From assembly GCA_002690925.1 (NCBI GenBank), contig NZGD01000074.1, forward strand, positions 1 to 46,441: a stretch of 46,441 nt of DNA, read 5' to 3'. Under the pieces are notes generated by a model. That model had not been told where the DNA came from. It ran no database searches and was given only the letters and a program-made list of their open reading frames with translations. Numbering within the stretch: position 1 is the stretch's first letter; every line of letters starts with the position of its first letter. Source of the DNA: Rhodopirellula sp. GTDB lineage: Bacteria > Planctomycetota > Planctomycetia > Pirellulales > Pirellulaceae. Shown piece by piece: positions 17,244 to 26,640 of this stretch. A program made the position numbers and the translations under genes.

Positions 17244-18659
17244 ATGGCATCTCAAACCACTCGTCGACATTTTCTGACCACATCCGCCAGCGCGATTACT
17301 TGCCACAGTGTTGCGCAAGCACAAGAGAACCAACCGCAAGAGAACGAAGAGAACGGTTCGAGCCCGGGTAATCTTCGATTGGCAAGTTTTCGCTTTGACA
17401 TCACACCTCCGAAGGGGCATTCGCTCTGCGGCGGTTGGATCAAACCGGTTATTGATATCGACGATCCCCTGGAAGCCATCGGATACGTGCTACTAGGTGC
17501 CGGCAAACCGATCGTCATCTGTGTGCTGGACTGGACCGGACTTTTGAACAACGCGCACTTGCGTTGGCGTCAGACACTTGCAGAAGCTGCCGGCACCACC
17601 CCAGACCGTGTTGCTGTTCAATGTGTCCACCAGCACAACGCTCCCTTTGCCTGCCTGGATGCACAAGCCATCGTAGATACACAAGGTGACCTACCCGACA
17701 TCATCGCCCCTGACTTCTTTGATCGCTGCCTGGTCACGGGGTACGAAACCGTGAAGGAATCAATCAAACGCAGTTCAACGGTGACACATATCGCTCACGG
17801 CGAAGCACCTGTGAAACAGATCGCAGGGAATCGCCGTATCATTGGACTCAACGGGAAAGTGCTCTCCCAGCGTGGCAGTTCATCCACCAAGCCTGAACAT
17901 CACAAGTACCCCGAAGGCTTGATCGACCCCATGCTAAAGACGGTAACCTTCTATAATGGAGACCGGGCCCTGGTCGCATCACATTACTACGCATGCCATC
18001 CAATGAGCTACTACGGCGATGGCAGGGTAAGTGCCGACTTCTGCGGATTAGCAAGACGCCAACGACAGACACACAACCCTGAATGCGCACACCTGTACTT
18101 CAACGGATGCGGCGGGAATATCGGCGCTGGAAAGTACAACAATGGATCAAAGGAGGCGAGAAAGACTCTCACGAACAGGCTCCTCGAAGGCATCCTCGCG
18201 TCAGAAGCAACCATGACACGACAACCGATCAAATCCGTCAGCTGGAACACGCAAGAAATCCTGCCCCCATTGAATCCAGCATTTGATGAAGCTGCTCTGA
18301 TGAAGGAAATCACAAACAAAGCTAACCGCACTGTTGCGCGAAACAGACCGGCATACGCCGTTGCATTCATGCGCCGCGTTCAGCGACAGGTCCCACTGAC
18401 ACTCAGCTCTCTACACATCAATGACGTCTCTTTTCTACACCTGCCTGCCGAATGCTTCATCGAATACCAATTGCGTGCGCAGGCGACTGCGAGTGACCGA
18501 TTTGTAGCGTGCGCTGCTTATGGAGATGGTGGGCCTTGGTACATCCCAACCCGTAATGCGTATCCACAAGGCGGATACGCGGTCGGCGTCGCCTGGTGTG
18601 GCCCAGAGGTAGACGCCATGCTCTCGGCAGGTATCGAGTCGCTTATGAAGCGTGCATGA
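17244..18659 (+). CDS. Secreted neutral/alkaline ceramidase-like protein
   Basis: A 471-residue protein with a Tat-like signal (TTRRHFLTTSASAI). The mature chain begins LASFRFDITPPKGHSLCGG, the opening pattern of the neutral/alkaline non-lysosomal ceramidase family, and continues with VAVQCVHQHNAPF (zinc-ligand His region), ASHYYACHPMSYYGDGRVSADFCG and YFNGCGGNIGAGKYN. In this family these histidines bind the active-site zinc that cleaves the ceramide amide. It is shorter than full ceramidases (about 650-700 residues) and lacks their C-terminal Ig-like domain, as do many planctomycete paralogues, so the substrate is open. The ATG 17244 has GAGG a few bases upstream. Confidence 0.82.
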   Translation: MASQTTRRHFLTTSASAITCHSVAQAQENQPQENEENGSSPGNLRLASFRFDITPPKGHSLCGGWIKPVIDIDDPLEAIGYVLLGAGKPIVICVLDWTGLLNNAHLRWRQTLAEAAGTTPDRVAVQCVHQHNAPFACLDAQAIVDTQGDLPDIIAPDFFDRCLVTGYETVKESIKRSSTVTHIAHGEAPVKQIAGNRRIIGLNGKVLSQRGSSSTKPEHHKYPEGLIDPMLKTVTFYNGDRALVASHYYACHPMSYYGDGRVSADFCGLARRQRQTHNPECAHLYFNGCGGNIGAGKYNNGSKEARKTLTNRLLEGILASEATMTRQPIKSVSWNTQEILPPLNPAFDEAALMKEITNKANRTVARNRPAYAVAFMRRVQRQVPLTLSSLHINDVSFLHLPAECFIEYQLRAQATASDRFVACAAYGDGGPWYIPTRNAYPQGGYAVGVAWCGPEVDAMLSAGIESLMKRA

Positions 18660-19275
18660 CAACACGCCAGATAAATTCCGTTACCCGTCTCTTCCTTGGC
18701 ACGATCAATCCGTCTTTCTCGGCAGGATCAATGGGCAGCCTCCTGAACATGAGCAAAGCTCTGGTCTCCTGAACATGAGCAAAGCTCTGGTCTCCCGAAC
18801 ATGAGCAAAGCTCTGGCCTCCTGATCATGAGCAACGCTCTGGTCTCCTGATGATGAGCAAAGCTCTGGCCGGACGTAACCATCAAGAGCCACCCGTCCAT
18901 GTTGGCTGACACGTTACCCCCACTCCCAGACCCAACCAAGATCGACAACACGTCAACATACGATTTCACTTGAACCTGACCTTACCATTTGGCCGACGAA
19001 AACGCTTGTACGCGACACTCTCTGCTATCTCAATCCAATGACATTTCTCTTAGAAAACATGGTTGGACAGCCTCGCCATGAACCATGATCGTCGGATGGG
19101 GCAGAACAACTCCCTTACGATCGCGTCCAACCACCGAAGAAGTTTCCGCACTTGCCCTTGGCCCCGCATCTTTCGTGGGCACCTCACAACGATTAACCTG
19201 TTAGGCGATCTTGTCGCCGAAAAGCCAGACCCGGATCAAACCTAACTTTTTTCTAACTCCACCAGAGAGCCCGTC
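18660..19275. other. Intergenic stretch with the 26-bp tandem repeat
   Basis: About 615 bases between two same-strand genes. It holds the 26-bp repeat; the rest shows no gene. An open reverse-strand frame (18643-18969) runs through the repeat, but its frame changes from unit to unit and its composition is not protein-like. Confidence 0.6.
18739..18868. repeat. 26-bp tandem repeat, five units, with a palindromic core
   Basis: Five contiguous units at 18739, 18765, 18791, 18817 and 18843. Each contains the core GAGCAAAGCTC (one unit reads GAGCAACGCTC), a GAGC/GCTC inverted repeat with a three-base loop. Units differ by one to three bases. The period is not a multiple of three and there are no spacers, so it is neither a coding repeat nor a CRISPR array. 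Confidence 0.95.
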
Positions 19276-21687
19276 GTGCAACGCATCTTCACAGTGCTAA
19301 TGGCTGCCTGCTTTTACATTAGCAATTTTACCTATTCGCATGCCGTGGAAACTACAGACCAGATCACCACTGCAATGAAGCGTGCTGGTAGCAACCGCTC
19401 GCAAATCCAGATCGCACTGAACAATGCACCTGCCGTTCAGAAAGCTGGTATGGAATTCCTTGTTGCCCACATGCCGGACGAGGATTTGCAAAACCTGTCT
19501 GCAGACTATCTGCTCAAGAATCTGGAACTGGCCTATCAGGCGTGGGACGAAGCGCCGTGGAAGAATGATGTTCCTGAATCACTTTTCCTCAACAACGTTT
19601 TGCCATACGCCAACATCAACGAACAACGGGATTCGTGGAGGGCCGATTTTTACAAGAGGTGCAAACCGCTGATCGCAGGAGCGAAAACCCCTGCCGAAGC
19701 AGCGGTCCTGTTGAACCAGAAACTTTTCAACGAGCTGAACGTCAAATACTCGACAAAACGCAATCGGGCTGACCAAGGTCCATCTGAATCCATCAGCACC
19801 GGACTTGCCTCCTGCACGGGTCTGTCCATTCTTCTCATTGATGCATGCCGATCGGTTGGGATTCCAGCACGCTTTGTGGGAACACCATTATGGACCAACA
19901 AGAGTGGCAACCACTCCTGGGTAGAAATCTGGGATGACGGTTGGCACTTTACCGGAGCGTGTGAACCGACCGGCAATGAACTGGACAATGGTTGGTTCAA
20001 AGGCCGTGCAGCAACCGCGCAGGTGGATCACCCTTTGCACGCAATCTACGCCGTCAGTTACAAAAAAACACCTGCTGCATTCCCAATGGTTTGGGCGCCC
20101 ACCAACAAAACAGTATCTGCAGTCAACGTGACCGATCGTTATGCGAGCGACAAGCAACCGACCCCAGCAGGACATGTGGAGGTTCAGTTGCGAACGATTG
20201 ATGTAACCGGAAATCGCATCTCCGTTCCCATCACCCTTTCGAACAGCAACGGCGAGATCATATTTAGCGGAACAACCAAAGACGAACGTTTTGATGCAAA
20301 TGACCATCTCACCACGACATTACCCGAGAACGAGAAATACGGAGTGCGCATCAAGCTTGAAACCGGCGAAGTTAGCAAGACGCTCGTTGCCCGGAAACAA
20401 AACGCGCCGCACACGTTCACCATCCAACCAGTCTCTGTTGGTGCCGCCAGCCAGCCGAAACCAGATCTCACCTCCGAGGATGTTTGCGTTATTTCACCGG
20501 CGACTCCCATAACGCCAGAACTGTCACCTGTTCGGCAACTGAAGCAATACCTTTCTCAGCCAGTGGAGAAACGCGGAAATATAACTGAGCAGGATTTCTG
20601 CTCACAGCCATTGTCAAAAACGGAAGCCAAGTTGGCGAGTGAAATGCTATGGAAAGATCATGTGGCAATGATTCGGAAACAGCGACAAGCAGAAATGGAA
20701 GCGGGCAGAATCGTTGAGGGCAAACTGAGCATGCCATTTGTGTACCGCACCTTTGGAAAGAAACCGAAAGATGGTCGCAGCCTTTACATTTCCATGCACG
20801 GTGGCGGTGGTGCCCCCCCTCAGGTCAATGATCAGCAATGGGAAAATCAGAAACGGCTATACACCATTCCCGAAGGCATCTACGCAGTACCGCGAGCACC
20901 GACCGATACATGGAATCTGTGGCACCAAGGGCATATTGACGGAATGTTTGCCCGGATGATTGAAAATCTGATCGTGTTTGAAGACGTCAACCCTGATCGC
21001 GTCTATCTGATGGGTTATTCAGCCGGCGGTGATGGTGTCTATCAATTGGCTCCGCGCATGGCCGATCGATTTGCAGCTGCAGCCATGATGGCGGGCCACC
21101 CCAATGAAACTTCACCTCTGGGACTCCGAAACATCGCCTTCACGCTTCACATGGGTGGTAAAGACGCAGCTTACAAACGAAATCAAATTGCCGAGCAATG
21201 GAAACAAAAGCTTGCCGACTTGAGGAAAGAAGACCCTGAGGGCTATGAGCATCTGGTTCAGATTTATCCTGACAAAGGTCACTGGATGGACCGTCAAGAT
21301 GCCTCGGCCATCCCCTGGATGGCAAAGCACCAACGAAACCGTTATCCCAAACGCATTGTTTGGAAGCAGGACGACGTCAAACACACGCGTTTTTACTGGC
21401 TCGCTGCTGACACGGACGACATCAGCGGACGCCCACTGGTGACCGTTGAGCGTGATGGGCAAGCGATCAGCGTTGAACAGTCAGACTTGGACCGCCTGAA
21501 GGTACGGCTGTGTGATGACATGCTTGATCTCGACCAGGCGGTGGAGATCACGTGGAAGGGTGAAAAACTTGCCAGCCAATCACCTGCACGGACCATTGGA
21601 ACCCTTGCTAAGACATTAAAGGAACGTGGCGAAAAAGAAGGTATGTTCAGTGCTGAAATCGAGATCGCTGGCACCACCCAAAACTAA
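19276..21687 (+). CDS. Secreted transglutaminase-like / alpha-beta hydrolase fusion protein
   Basis: An 803-residue secreted protein with two enzyme-like halves. After the signal peptide (ACFYISNFTYSHA), the first half holds a transglutaminase-like core: nucleophile region STGLASCTGLSILLIDACRS, then VGIPARFVGTPLW, then SGNHSWVEIWDDGWHFTGA, giving Cys, His and Asp. A middle beta-rich section (about 295-400) resembles a carboxypeptidase-regulatory-like fold. The C-terminal half is an alpha/beta hydrolase of the PHB-depolymerase/esterase type: LYISMHGGGGAPPQVNDQQW, VYLMGYSAGGDGVYQLAPRM (nucleophile Ser), and a late His in YPDKGHWMD. The start is GTG 19276. A CBM9-like gene follows after 12 bases, so they form an operon. 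The combined function is unknown; acting on a cross-linked extracellular polymer is a guess. Confidence 0.85.
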   Translation: MQRIFTVLMAACFYISNFTYSHAVETTDQITTAMKRAGSNRSQIQIALNNAPAVQKAGMEFLVAHMPDEDLQNLSADYLLKNLELAYQAWDEAPWKNDVPESLFLNNVLPYANINEQRDSWRADFYKRCKPLIAGAKTPAEAAVLLNQKLFNELNVKYSTKRNRADQGPSESISTGLASCTGLSILLIDACRSVGIPARFVGTPLWTNKSGNHSWVEIWDDGWHFTGACEPTGNELDNGWFKGRAATAQVDHPLHAIYAVSYKKTPAAFPMVWAPTNKTVSAVNVTDRYASDKQPTPAGHVEVQLRTIDVTGNRISVPITLSNSNGEIIFSGTTKDERFDANDHLTTTLPENEKYGVRIKLETGEVSKTLVARKQNAPHTFTIQPVSVGAASQPKPDLTSEDVCVISPATPITPELSPVRQLKQYLSQPVEKRGNITEQDFCSQPLSKTEAKLASEMLWKDHVAMIRKQRQAEMEAGRIVEGKLSMPFVYRTFGKKPKDGRSLYISMHGGGGAPPQVNDQQWENQKRLYTIPEGIYAVPRAPTDTWNLWHQGHIDGMFARMIENLIVFEDVNPDRVYLMGYSAGGDGVYQLAPRMADRFAAAAMMAGHPNETSPLGLRNIAFTLHMGGKDAAYKRNQIAEQWKQKLADLRKEDPEGYEHLVQIYPDKGHWMDRQDASAIPWMAKHQRNRYPKRIVWKQDDVKHTRFYWLAADTDDISGRPLVTVERDGQAISVEQSDLDRLKVRLCDDMLDLDQAVEITWKGEKLASQSPARTIGTLAKTLKERGEKEGMFSAEIEIAGTTQN

Positions 21688-21699
21688 GAGATTGCAACG

Positions 21700-22638
21700 A
21701 TGAAAACTTGTATCCAGTTGATCATGACACTGGTCATGATGGTGTCAGTCTATGGAGCGTCAATTTTGGCTGCTGATGAGCCAACATTGGCTGAGATCCG
21801 ACATCCCAAGGGTGTAAACTTTCCACCTGTTCAAAAATCCGACATTGTGAATTACACGGCTTACCGAACATCGGGGCCTATCAACTTGGATGGTGAATTG
21901 GCAGAATCAGACTGGGCGAAGGCACCAGCTTCACCCTCCTTTGTCGATCTGGTTTCTGGACAACCAACGATGCACGAGACGCGGATCAAAATCCTGTGGG
22001 ACGAACAATACCTGTACGTCGCCTATGAGATCGAAGAGCCGAACGTGCAAGCTAAGTTTCTAAAACGGGATGCTCCGATCTGGCAGGACAATGACATCGA
22101 ATTATTCATTGCCTTTGACCACACCTACTACGAGCTCGAGGTCAACGCGCATGGAACACTTTATGAAGGCCTGTTCATCTGGCAGAATGACTACACCAAG
22201 TTCGAATTCAATCAATTCCCCGATGTGAATATCAAAGACCCGAAAATTAAGCACCAGCCATTCAACGGAGTTGGGTACACCAAGCATCCCCGCGGAAAAC
22301 GCTGGGCTTTTCTGGCGTGGGACTTTCCCGGACTTCGATCAGCGGTTCAGATCAACGGGACACTGAACAAGGATGATGATACCGACCGGGGGTGGACCGT
22401 TGAGCTTGCGGTTCCCTGGAAAGGAATGAAGACACTGGCTCATGGTGACCCCCGCGCCATCCCACCTCGCGAGGGAAACGTATGGCGGATGGACTTTTCT
22501 CGCTTCAATCAATATCGAGAATCTAGCCCCGCCCGAGATTCAGGTGGCTGGGCATTGAGCCACCATGGCATCTGGGATTCCCACATCCCTGAAGTCTTCG
22601 CCAAGGTTACGTTCACTAACAAAAAAGTCAGCAAATGA
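21700..22638 (+). CDS. Secreted carbohydrate-binding family 9-like protein
   Basis: A 312-residue protein with a signal peptide (MKTCIQLIMTLVMMVSVYGASILA). The mature part follows the CBM9-like pattern: INLDGELAESDWAKAP, TRIKILWDEQYLYVAYEIEEP, WQDNDIELFIAFDHTYYELEVNAHG, and a final WRMDFSRFNQYR. CBM9-like domains bind sugar ends, and stand-alone versions are common in planctomycetes and Bacteroidetes next to carbohydrate-active enzymes. It starts 12 bases after the transglutaminase-esterase gene, so joint expression is very likely. Confidence 0.85.
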   Translation: MKTCIQLIMTLVMMVSVYGASILAADEPTLAEIRHPKGVNFPPVQKSDIVNYTAYRTSGPINLDGELAESDWAKAPASPSFVDLVSGQPTMHETRIKILWDEQYLYVAYEIEEPNVQAKFLKRDAPIWQDNDIELFIAFDHTYYELEVNAHGTLYEGLFIWQNDYTKFEFNQFPDVNIKDPKIKHQPFNGVGYTKHPRGKRWAFLAWDFPGLRSAVQINGTLNKDDDTDRGWTVELAVPWKGMKTLAHGDPRAIPPREGNVWRMDFSRFNQYRESSPARDSGGWALSHHGIWDSHIPEVFAKVTFTNKKVSK

Positions 22639-22729
22639 ATTTCACAACAGTGAGCATCCAAGCAAAGCCGTGGGCCTTCACTGCTTGAGACCCAATGCTC
22701 CCCGGCACGAATTTGGGAATTGCGCAAGA

Positions 22730-23698
22730 CTAGAAATCGATACCGACACCGCCACTGATGTAGTTGGCGTGAAAAGATCCGACTTGCAGGTACTCGTAGC
22801 CCAACCTCGTCCGCAAGCGGTGCAGATAAAACGAGTATCCAGTTCTGAATCGCGTTAACCCTGCCTCTCCAATTCTGCCCAGGTCGAGGTCAAAATCGAA
22901 CATGTGCGGCTCGCTCAAATAGACATTCCCACCATAGGTGAAGTTGGCTCCACTAGCTGAGCCCAATGAATCTGCCTGCCATGCGACTCCAACGCCAGCC
23001 CTGAACTCCACTTGTTCCGACTGGGCAAAACGAAACACCGCGTTCACATCACCTAACCACGTTTGATCGTGTTCACCCCCACCCGTTTGCTCACGTAAAT
23101 AGTCGAAGGAAGCATCCACACCGACTCGAGATCGAGTATCAAGCAGGACACGGGTGCTGATTTTCTGGTGGCGACCAAAATTATCGCCGTATCCTGTGAG
23201 GAAACGGGCACGCATGGACTTCCGGTTGCGTTTGCGATAACGCGTTATCACCATGTTGGCGGCATCGTCCGCGAATGGGTAATCACTGAAATTGGCGTAA
23301 TGCCCTTCATCGTTGAGCAGCCATCTCGGCGCTGCCACGGGCATACATAGCACACCCCAAATCACAGAACCCACAATCCCTGTTTTCTTGGGCTCGGGTG
23401 CGTCGGCTTTTGTTTTGTGAAAGCCAACATACTCAATCACGTCATCGTCATCGTCATCGTCTCCGAACAAAAGGGCAGTGATTAAGCCCCCCAAAAAACT
23501 ACTGTCCTCTCGCGAATCGTCACCCCACAAATTGCTACGAGAATCCCCTTTTTTGCTGCGTCGCTTTTCTGGTTGGTTGTCGGGCTCAATCGAGGCCCGC
23601 ATTCCGCCTAACGTATTCTGTGCGCAGACGCGACTAACAGGCGAAAACCACGCCAAACAGACTCCCAATGATAGCAACGCAGCAAAGTAGCGGACCAC
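22730..23698 (-). CDS. Secreted hypothetical protein, possibly outer-membrane associated
   Basis: A 322-residue protein starting at GTG 23698, which has a strong ribosome binding site (AGGAGAG) a few bases upstream. A signal peptide ends near SRVCA. Then comes a disordered charged segment, a run of seven aspartates (LFGDDDDDDDVIEY), a hydrophobic GIVGSVIWGVLCMPVAAPRWLL and a C-terminal region of alternating short strands with many aromatic and Arg/Asp residues (VGVDASFDYLREQ, VNAVFRFAQSEQVEFRAGVGVAWQ, RFRTGYSFYLHRLRTRLGYEYLQVG, ending in GVGIDF). Strand alternation and a terminal phenylalanine suggest an outer-membrane beta-barrel. I cannot name a family. Confidence 0.75.
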   Translation of the reverse strand: MVRYFAALLSLGVCLAWFSPVSRVCAQNTLGGMRASIEPDNQPEKRRSKKGDSRSNLWGDDSREDSSFLGGLITALLFGDDDDDDDVIEYVGFHKTKADAPEPKKTGIVGSVIWGVLCMPVAAPRWLLNDEGHYANFSDYPFADDAANMVITRYRKRNRKSMRARFLTGYGDNFGRHQKISTRVLLDTRSRVGVDASFDYLREQTGGGEHDQTWLGDVNAVFRFAQSEQVEFRAGVGVAWQADSLGSASGANFTYGGNVYLSEPHMFDFDLDLGRIGEAGLTRFRTGYSFYLHRLRTRLGYEYLQVGSFHANYISGGVGIDF

Positions 23699-24007
23699 GA
23701 TTCTCTCCTGATCAAGCGATACCAAAAACGCGTCCCACAGCACAAGTTGGTTGCAATCTCACAGGCAACAAGCCTGCATGGAAGTAACAAACCTACACAG
23801 AAATGGGGCCAACTCTCGGCCCGCTGCATCGCAGCCTGACATACCTGAACCACCAGCCAGATGGCACACGCTCAACAGCGGCGAGTTACCCAAACGAAAC
23901 AGACTCACGTACAATCTGGGTATTGCAGGCGAGCCATTCCCTCTCAAAAATCCACGAATGCCCACTCGCAGCACTTCACGCACGAGCCAACGGGAAGACG
24001 CATTGTC
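23699..24007. other. Divergent intergenic region, no gene seen
   Basis: About 310 bases between divergently transcribed genes; it should hold both promoters. The forward frame open from 23861 is only an upstream extension of the DUF1080 gene with poor composition. Confidence 0.5.
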
Positions 24008-24937
24008 ATGAAAACACCTTACCTTCTCGCTGTTCTGTTCATCGGATCAGTGGCTCTGCCCGTGTCGGGCCAGACGAAACCGACTTTTACCTCGATTTTC
24101 AATGGCAAAGATCTGACGGACTGGGATGGAAAACCAGACTGCTGGGAAGTTCGGGAGGGTGAAATATGGTGCACTGGCAAATCCAAGGAAAAGAACTGGC
24201 TTGTGTGGCGGAAAGAGCAGCCTGCCAATTTTGTGCTGCGTCTTGAATTTCGCTGGGACAAAGGAAACTCAGGAGTCCAAGTTCGCAGCGACGATCTTGG
24301 GAAGTGGCAGATTTACGGATACCAAGTCGAGGTGGCGACTCAGGAAAAAATGGGGCTCTGGCATCATTCACTGCTCGATGGCAAGCATCCAAAAAAGAAA
24401 CAGCGGCACTTGATGGCAACAGCCGGCCAACAGGTCACCCTTGGCCCCAATGGGGAAAAGACGGTCAAGCAACTCACCGCTGCCAACCAGATCAAGCAGC
24501 ACTTCAAAGACCATGAATGGAACACCATGGAAATCATTGCCCAAGGTGACACCCTGGTGCAAAAAATCAACGGCGTGGTGTTCTCTTCTCTTACCGATCG
24601 TGACAAAGAGATGAGTCGCAAGCACGGATTCCTTGCTCTTCAGGATCATGGCAAAGGCTGTATCGTTGCTTTTCGAAATCTACAACTCAAAAAACTCCCC
24701 GACACGCTATCAACGACGCCCACGGAATTCGTAGCGACGCATATCGTTGCCACCGAGGCAGACTATTACACCACTGGCCCACAGCAGGCACGGGCCCCCG
24801 ATGGCAAGTTTAAACAAGGAACCAAGGTCCAGTTCATCAAGGATTCCGGCAGCTACTGTGCAGTGGTGAGTGAAAGCGGCATGCGTGCTTATCTTTCAAC
24901 AGCATCTTTGAAACCAATTTCACCAGAACGGGAATGA
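24008..24937 (+). CDS. Secreted DUF1080 protein with a C-terminal SH3-like segment
   Basis: A 309-residue exported protein (signal peptide MKTPYLLAVLFIGSVALPVSG). The DUF1080 domain spans about residues 25-225: FTSIFNGKDLTDWDGKPDCW, RLEFRWDKGNSGVQVRSDDL, WHHSLLDGKHPKK, WNTMEIIAQGDTLVQKINGV, and GFLALQDHGKGCIVAFRNLQ. The last 70 residues (VATEADYYTTGPQQARAPDG, then KGTKVQFIKDSGSYCAVV-like text) look like a bacterial SH3 or beta-barrel add-on. DUF1080 proteins bind or cleave sugars in the periplasm. It differs clearly in sequence from the DUF1080 gene at 3641, so the two are not a recent duplication. The start at 24008 was set by the signal peptide. Confidence 0.87.
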   Translation: MKTPYLLAVLFIGSVALPVSGQTKPTFTSIFNGKDLTDWDGKPDCWEVREGEIWCTGKSKEKNWLVWRKEQPANFVLRLEFRWDKGNSGVQVRSDDLGKWQIYGYQVEVATQEKMGLWHHSLLDGKHPKKKQRHLMATAGQQVTLGPNGEKTVKQLTAANQIKQHFKDHEWNTMEIIAQGDTLVQKINGVVFSSLTDRDKEMSRKHGFLALQDHGKGCIVAFRNLQLKKLPDTLSTTPTEFVATHIVATEADYYTTGPQQARAPDGKFKQGTKVQFIKDSGSYCAVVSESGMRAYLSTASLKPISPERE

Positions 24938-24992
24938 GTTGCATCCCTTCTTACTTGCAATATCCTTCACAACCCCAAACGGCATCTAACCA

Positions 24993-25976
24993 GTGAATCG
25001 ATTCATTCCATCAAAACGGGATTTCCTTCGCGCGACGGGTGTCGTAGCGGCATCGACTATCCTGCCCCGCACAGCCATGTCGGCCCTCAAGGCATTAGAC
25101 CGGCCCATCAAACTCGGCATCATCACAGACCTGCATCAGGACATCATGCACGATGGTCCGGCACGGCTAAAAGTTTTCCTCGATGCCATGGCTGATGAAA
25201 AGCCCGACGCTTTACTGCAGCTCGGCGACTTCGCCTATCCAACCAAAGACAACGAAGTTGTGACCCAAGCGTTCCAGCAAGCGCATCCACGAACCTTGCA
25301 TGTGCTTGGCAATCACGAGATTGATGGAGGACATACTTTTGATGAAGTTGCCAAGCTGTGGGGTATGAAAGGGAGGTACTACACGGAAAATGTGAACGGG
25401 CTGAACCTGATCGTCCTTGATGGCAATGAAAAAGCAGCAGATCACACCAGCGGCTATCCTTCGCACATGGGACAGGAACAACTGGAATGGCTTGCCACAC
25501 AATTGAAAACGCTAAGTGGCCCAATCATTGTCTTCAGCCATCAGCCCCTGGCCGGCCCATCATCGATCGATAATGCGAAAGCCGTCCAGAAGCTACTCAA
25601 CTCTACCGCTGACAAAGTTCTTCTGGCTGTCAACGGACACACGCACATCGACGAGGTCGTACGCGTTGACAACATTTCGTACCTGCACATCAACTCTGCG
25701 TCATACAAATGGGTCGGCGGTTCCTACCGCAACCAAAGCTATCCAGCAGGCATCCACTCAAAATTCCGCTGGATTGAATACACATGCCCCTACCGCGATA
25801 GTCTTTTCACTACGCTTACGATCGACCCAGCTACTGGCCAGATTGACGTTCAAGGTCGTGAAAGTGAGTGGGTCGGCAAATCACCTTCGCAACTTGGAAT
25901 CGAGGCCAAACCAAACCTTGTCGATGGAAAACAGATTTGTCCCAAGATCCGCAGTCGTCAGATTCACCAAGGTTAG
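24993..25976 (+). CDS. Exported calcineurin-like metallophosphoesterase
   Basis: A 327-residue protein. The N-terminus (SKRDFLRATGVVAASTILPR) resembles a Tat signal with a single-arginine variant. All five metallophosphoesterase blocks appear in order: ITDLHQD, LQLGDFAYP, VLGNHEIDGG, VFSHQPL, and NGHTHIDEV, which together bind a two-metal centre that hydrolyses phosphoesters. It follows the DUF1080 gene by 55 bases on the same strand and could be cotranscribed. The start is a GTG with no ribosome binding site; a phosphodiesterase or phosphatase acting outside the cytoplasm is expected, substrate unknown. Confidence 0.9.
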   Translation: MNRFIPSKRDFLRATGVVAASTILPRTAMSALKALDRPIKLGIITDLHQDIMHDGPARLKVFLDAMADEKPDALLQLGDFAYPTKDNEVVTQAFQQAHPRTLHVLGNHEIDGGHTFDEVAKLWGMKGRYYTENVNGLNLIVLDGNEKAADHTSGYPSHMGQEQLEWLATQLKTLSGPIIVFSHQPLAGPSSIDNAKAVQKLLNSTADKVLLAVNGHTHIDEVVRVDNISYLHINSASYKWVGGSYRNQSYPAGIHSKFRWIEYTCPYRDSLFTTLTIDPATGQIDVQGRESEWVGKSPSQLGIEAKPNLVDGKQICPKIRSRQIHQG

Positions 25977-26344
25977 AACGAAAAGACGAGCAACATCACA
26001 CTCGCAGGTCAGCAGCCTCGTCACGCCCAGGCCAGCACCCGCATTCCAGCACACCCAGTCCAATCAAAAAAGCCACTGCATCTCAAGACGCCAGCGTTAA
26101 TGGCTCAGGTTTCATTCACGCGACCGCTCACCCCGTCGGCGTCGAACAGCCTCAGCTTGAAAGACGCTCGGTTCATCAGTCATTCACCTGCCTTCGCCCT
26201 GACCGAGGGTGACTGTTTCATTGTGGCTCTGGTTCATTGTTGCTCGGGTTCATTGTTGCTCGGGCACTAACCACGGCGACTTGCGTTAGGGATGGCGGTT
26301 TTCCGCACTTTGGCCGCTTGCTTCCCTGATTTTCCACCGGCCAC
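25977..26344. other. Intergenic stretch, short direct repeat
   Basis: About 370 bases without a plausible gene. At 26232-26263 two identical copies of GTTCATTGTTGCTCGG stand head to tail, with a third, partly matching copy just before them. Nothing else stands out. Confidence 0.6.
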
Positions 26345-26590
26345 CTAGAACATGAGGCTACATAAGAGGAAGCCTAGAAGCAGTCCGGACCCTAAAATTG
26401 CGACTGCGGCCATGCATTGTCGCGGGTAACCGTCCTTGACGGTTTCGAGGCCTCCCAAGCTCGCACACGAGCAAAATCCTGCCGGCACGCAATTGCAAAC
26501 CATATGCACCTGCAAGTTTTTCCTTTTTTTTCTCTCAGAATGGTTGACGAACCAACTGTTTGGGATCATCGTAGCGTTCATAGGGTTCAT
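26345..26590 (-). CDS. Possible small Cys-rich membrane protein
   Basis: A short reverse-strand frame of 81 residues if started at ATG 26590. It contains a basic stretch (HSERKKRKNL), a cysteine cluster (CNCVPAGFCSCASLGG) and one C-terminal hydrophobic helix (MAAVAILGSGLLLGFLLCSL). The combination is plausible for a small tail-anchored protein, but no family is recognised and the reading may be chance. It would be divergent from the gene at 26641. Confidence 0.35.
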   Translation of the reverse strand: MNPMNATMIPNSWFVNHSERKKRKNLQVHMVCNCVPAGFCSCASLGGLETVKDGYPRQCMAAVAILGSGLLLGFLLCSLMF

Positions 26591-26640
26591 GCGGGTCATC
26601 CGGTTTTGAACCAGTCCGCGTCGATAACGCCCGTAGTTGC

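Noticed and set aside
18739..18868. Possible CRISPR array
   Set aside because: Units are contiguous with no spacers, and no cas gene is nearby.
18643..18969. Reverse-strand frame through the 26-bp repeat
   Set aside because: The repeat period is not a multiple of three, so the peptide is not repeated by design; it is an artefact of the array.
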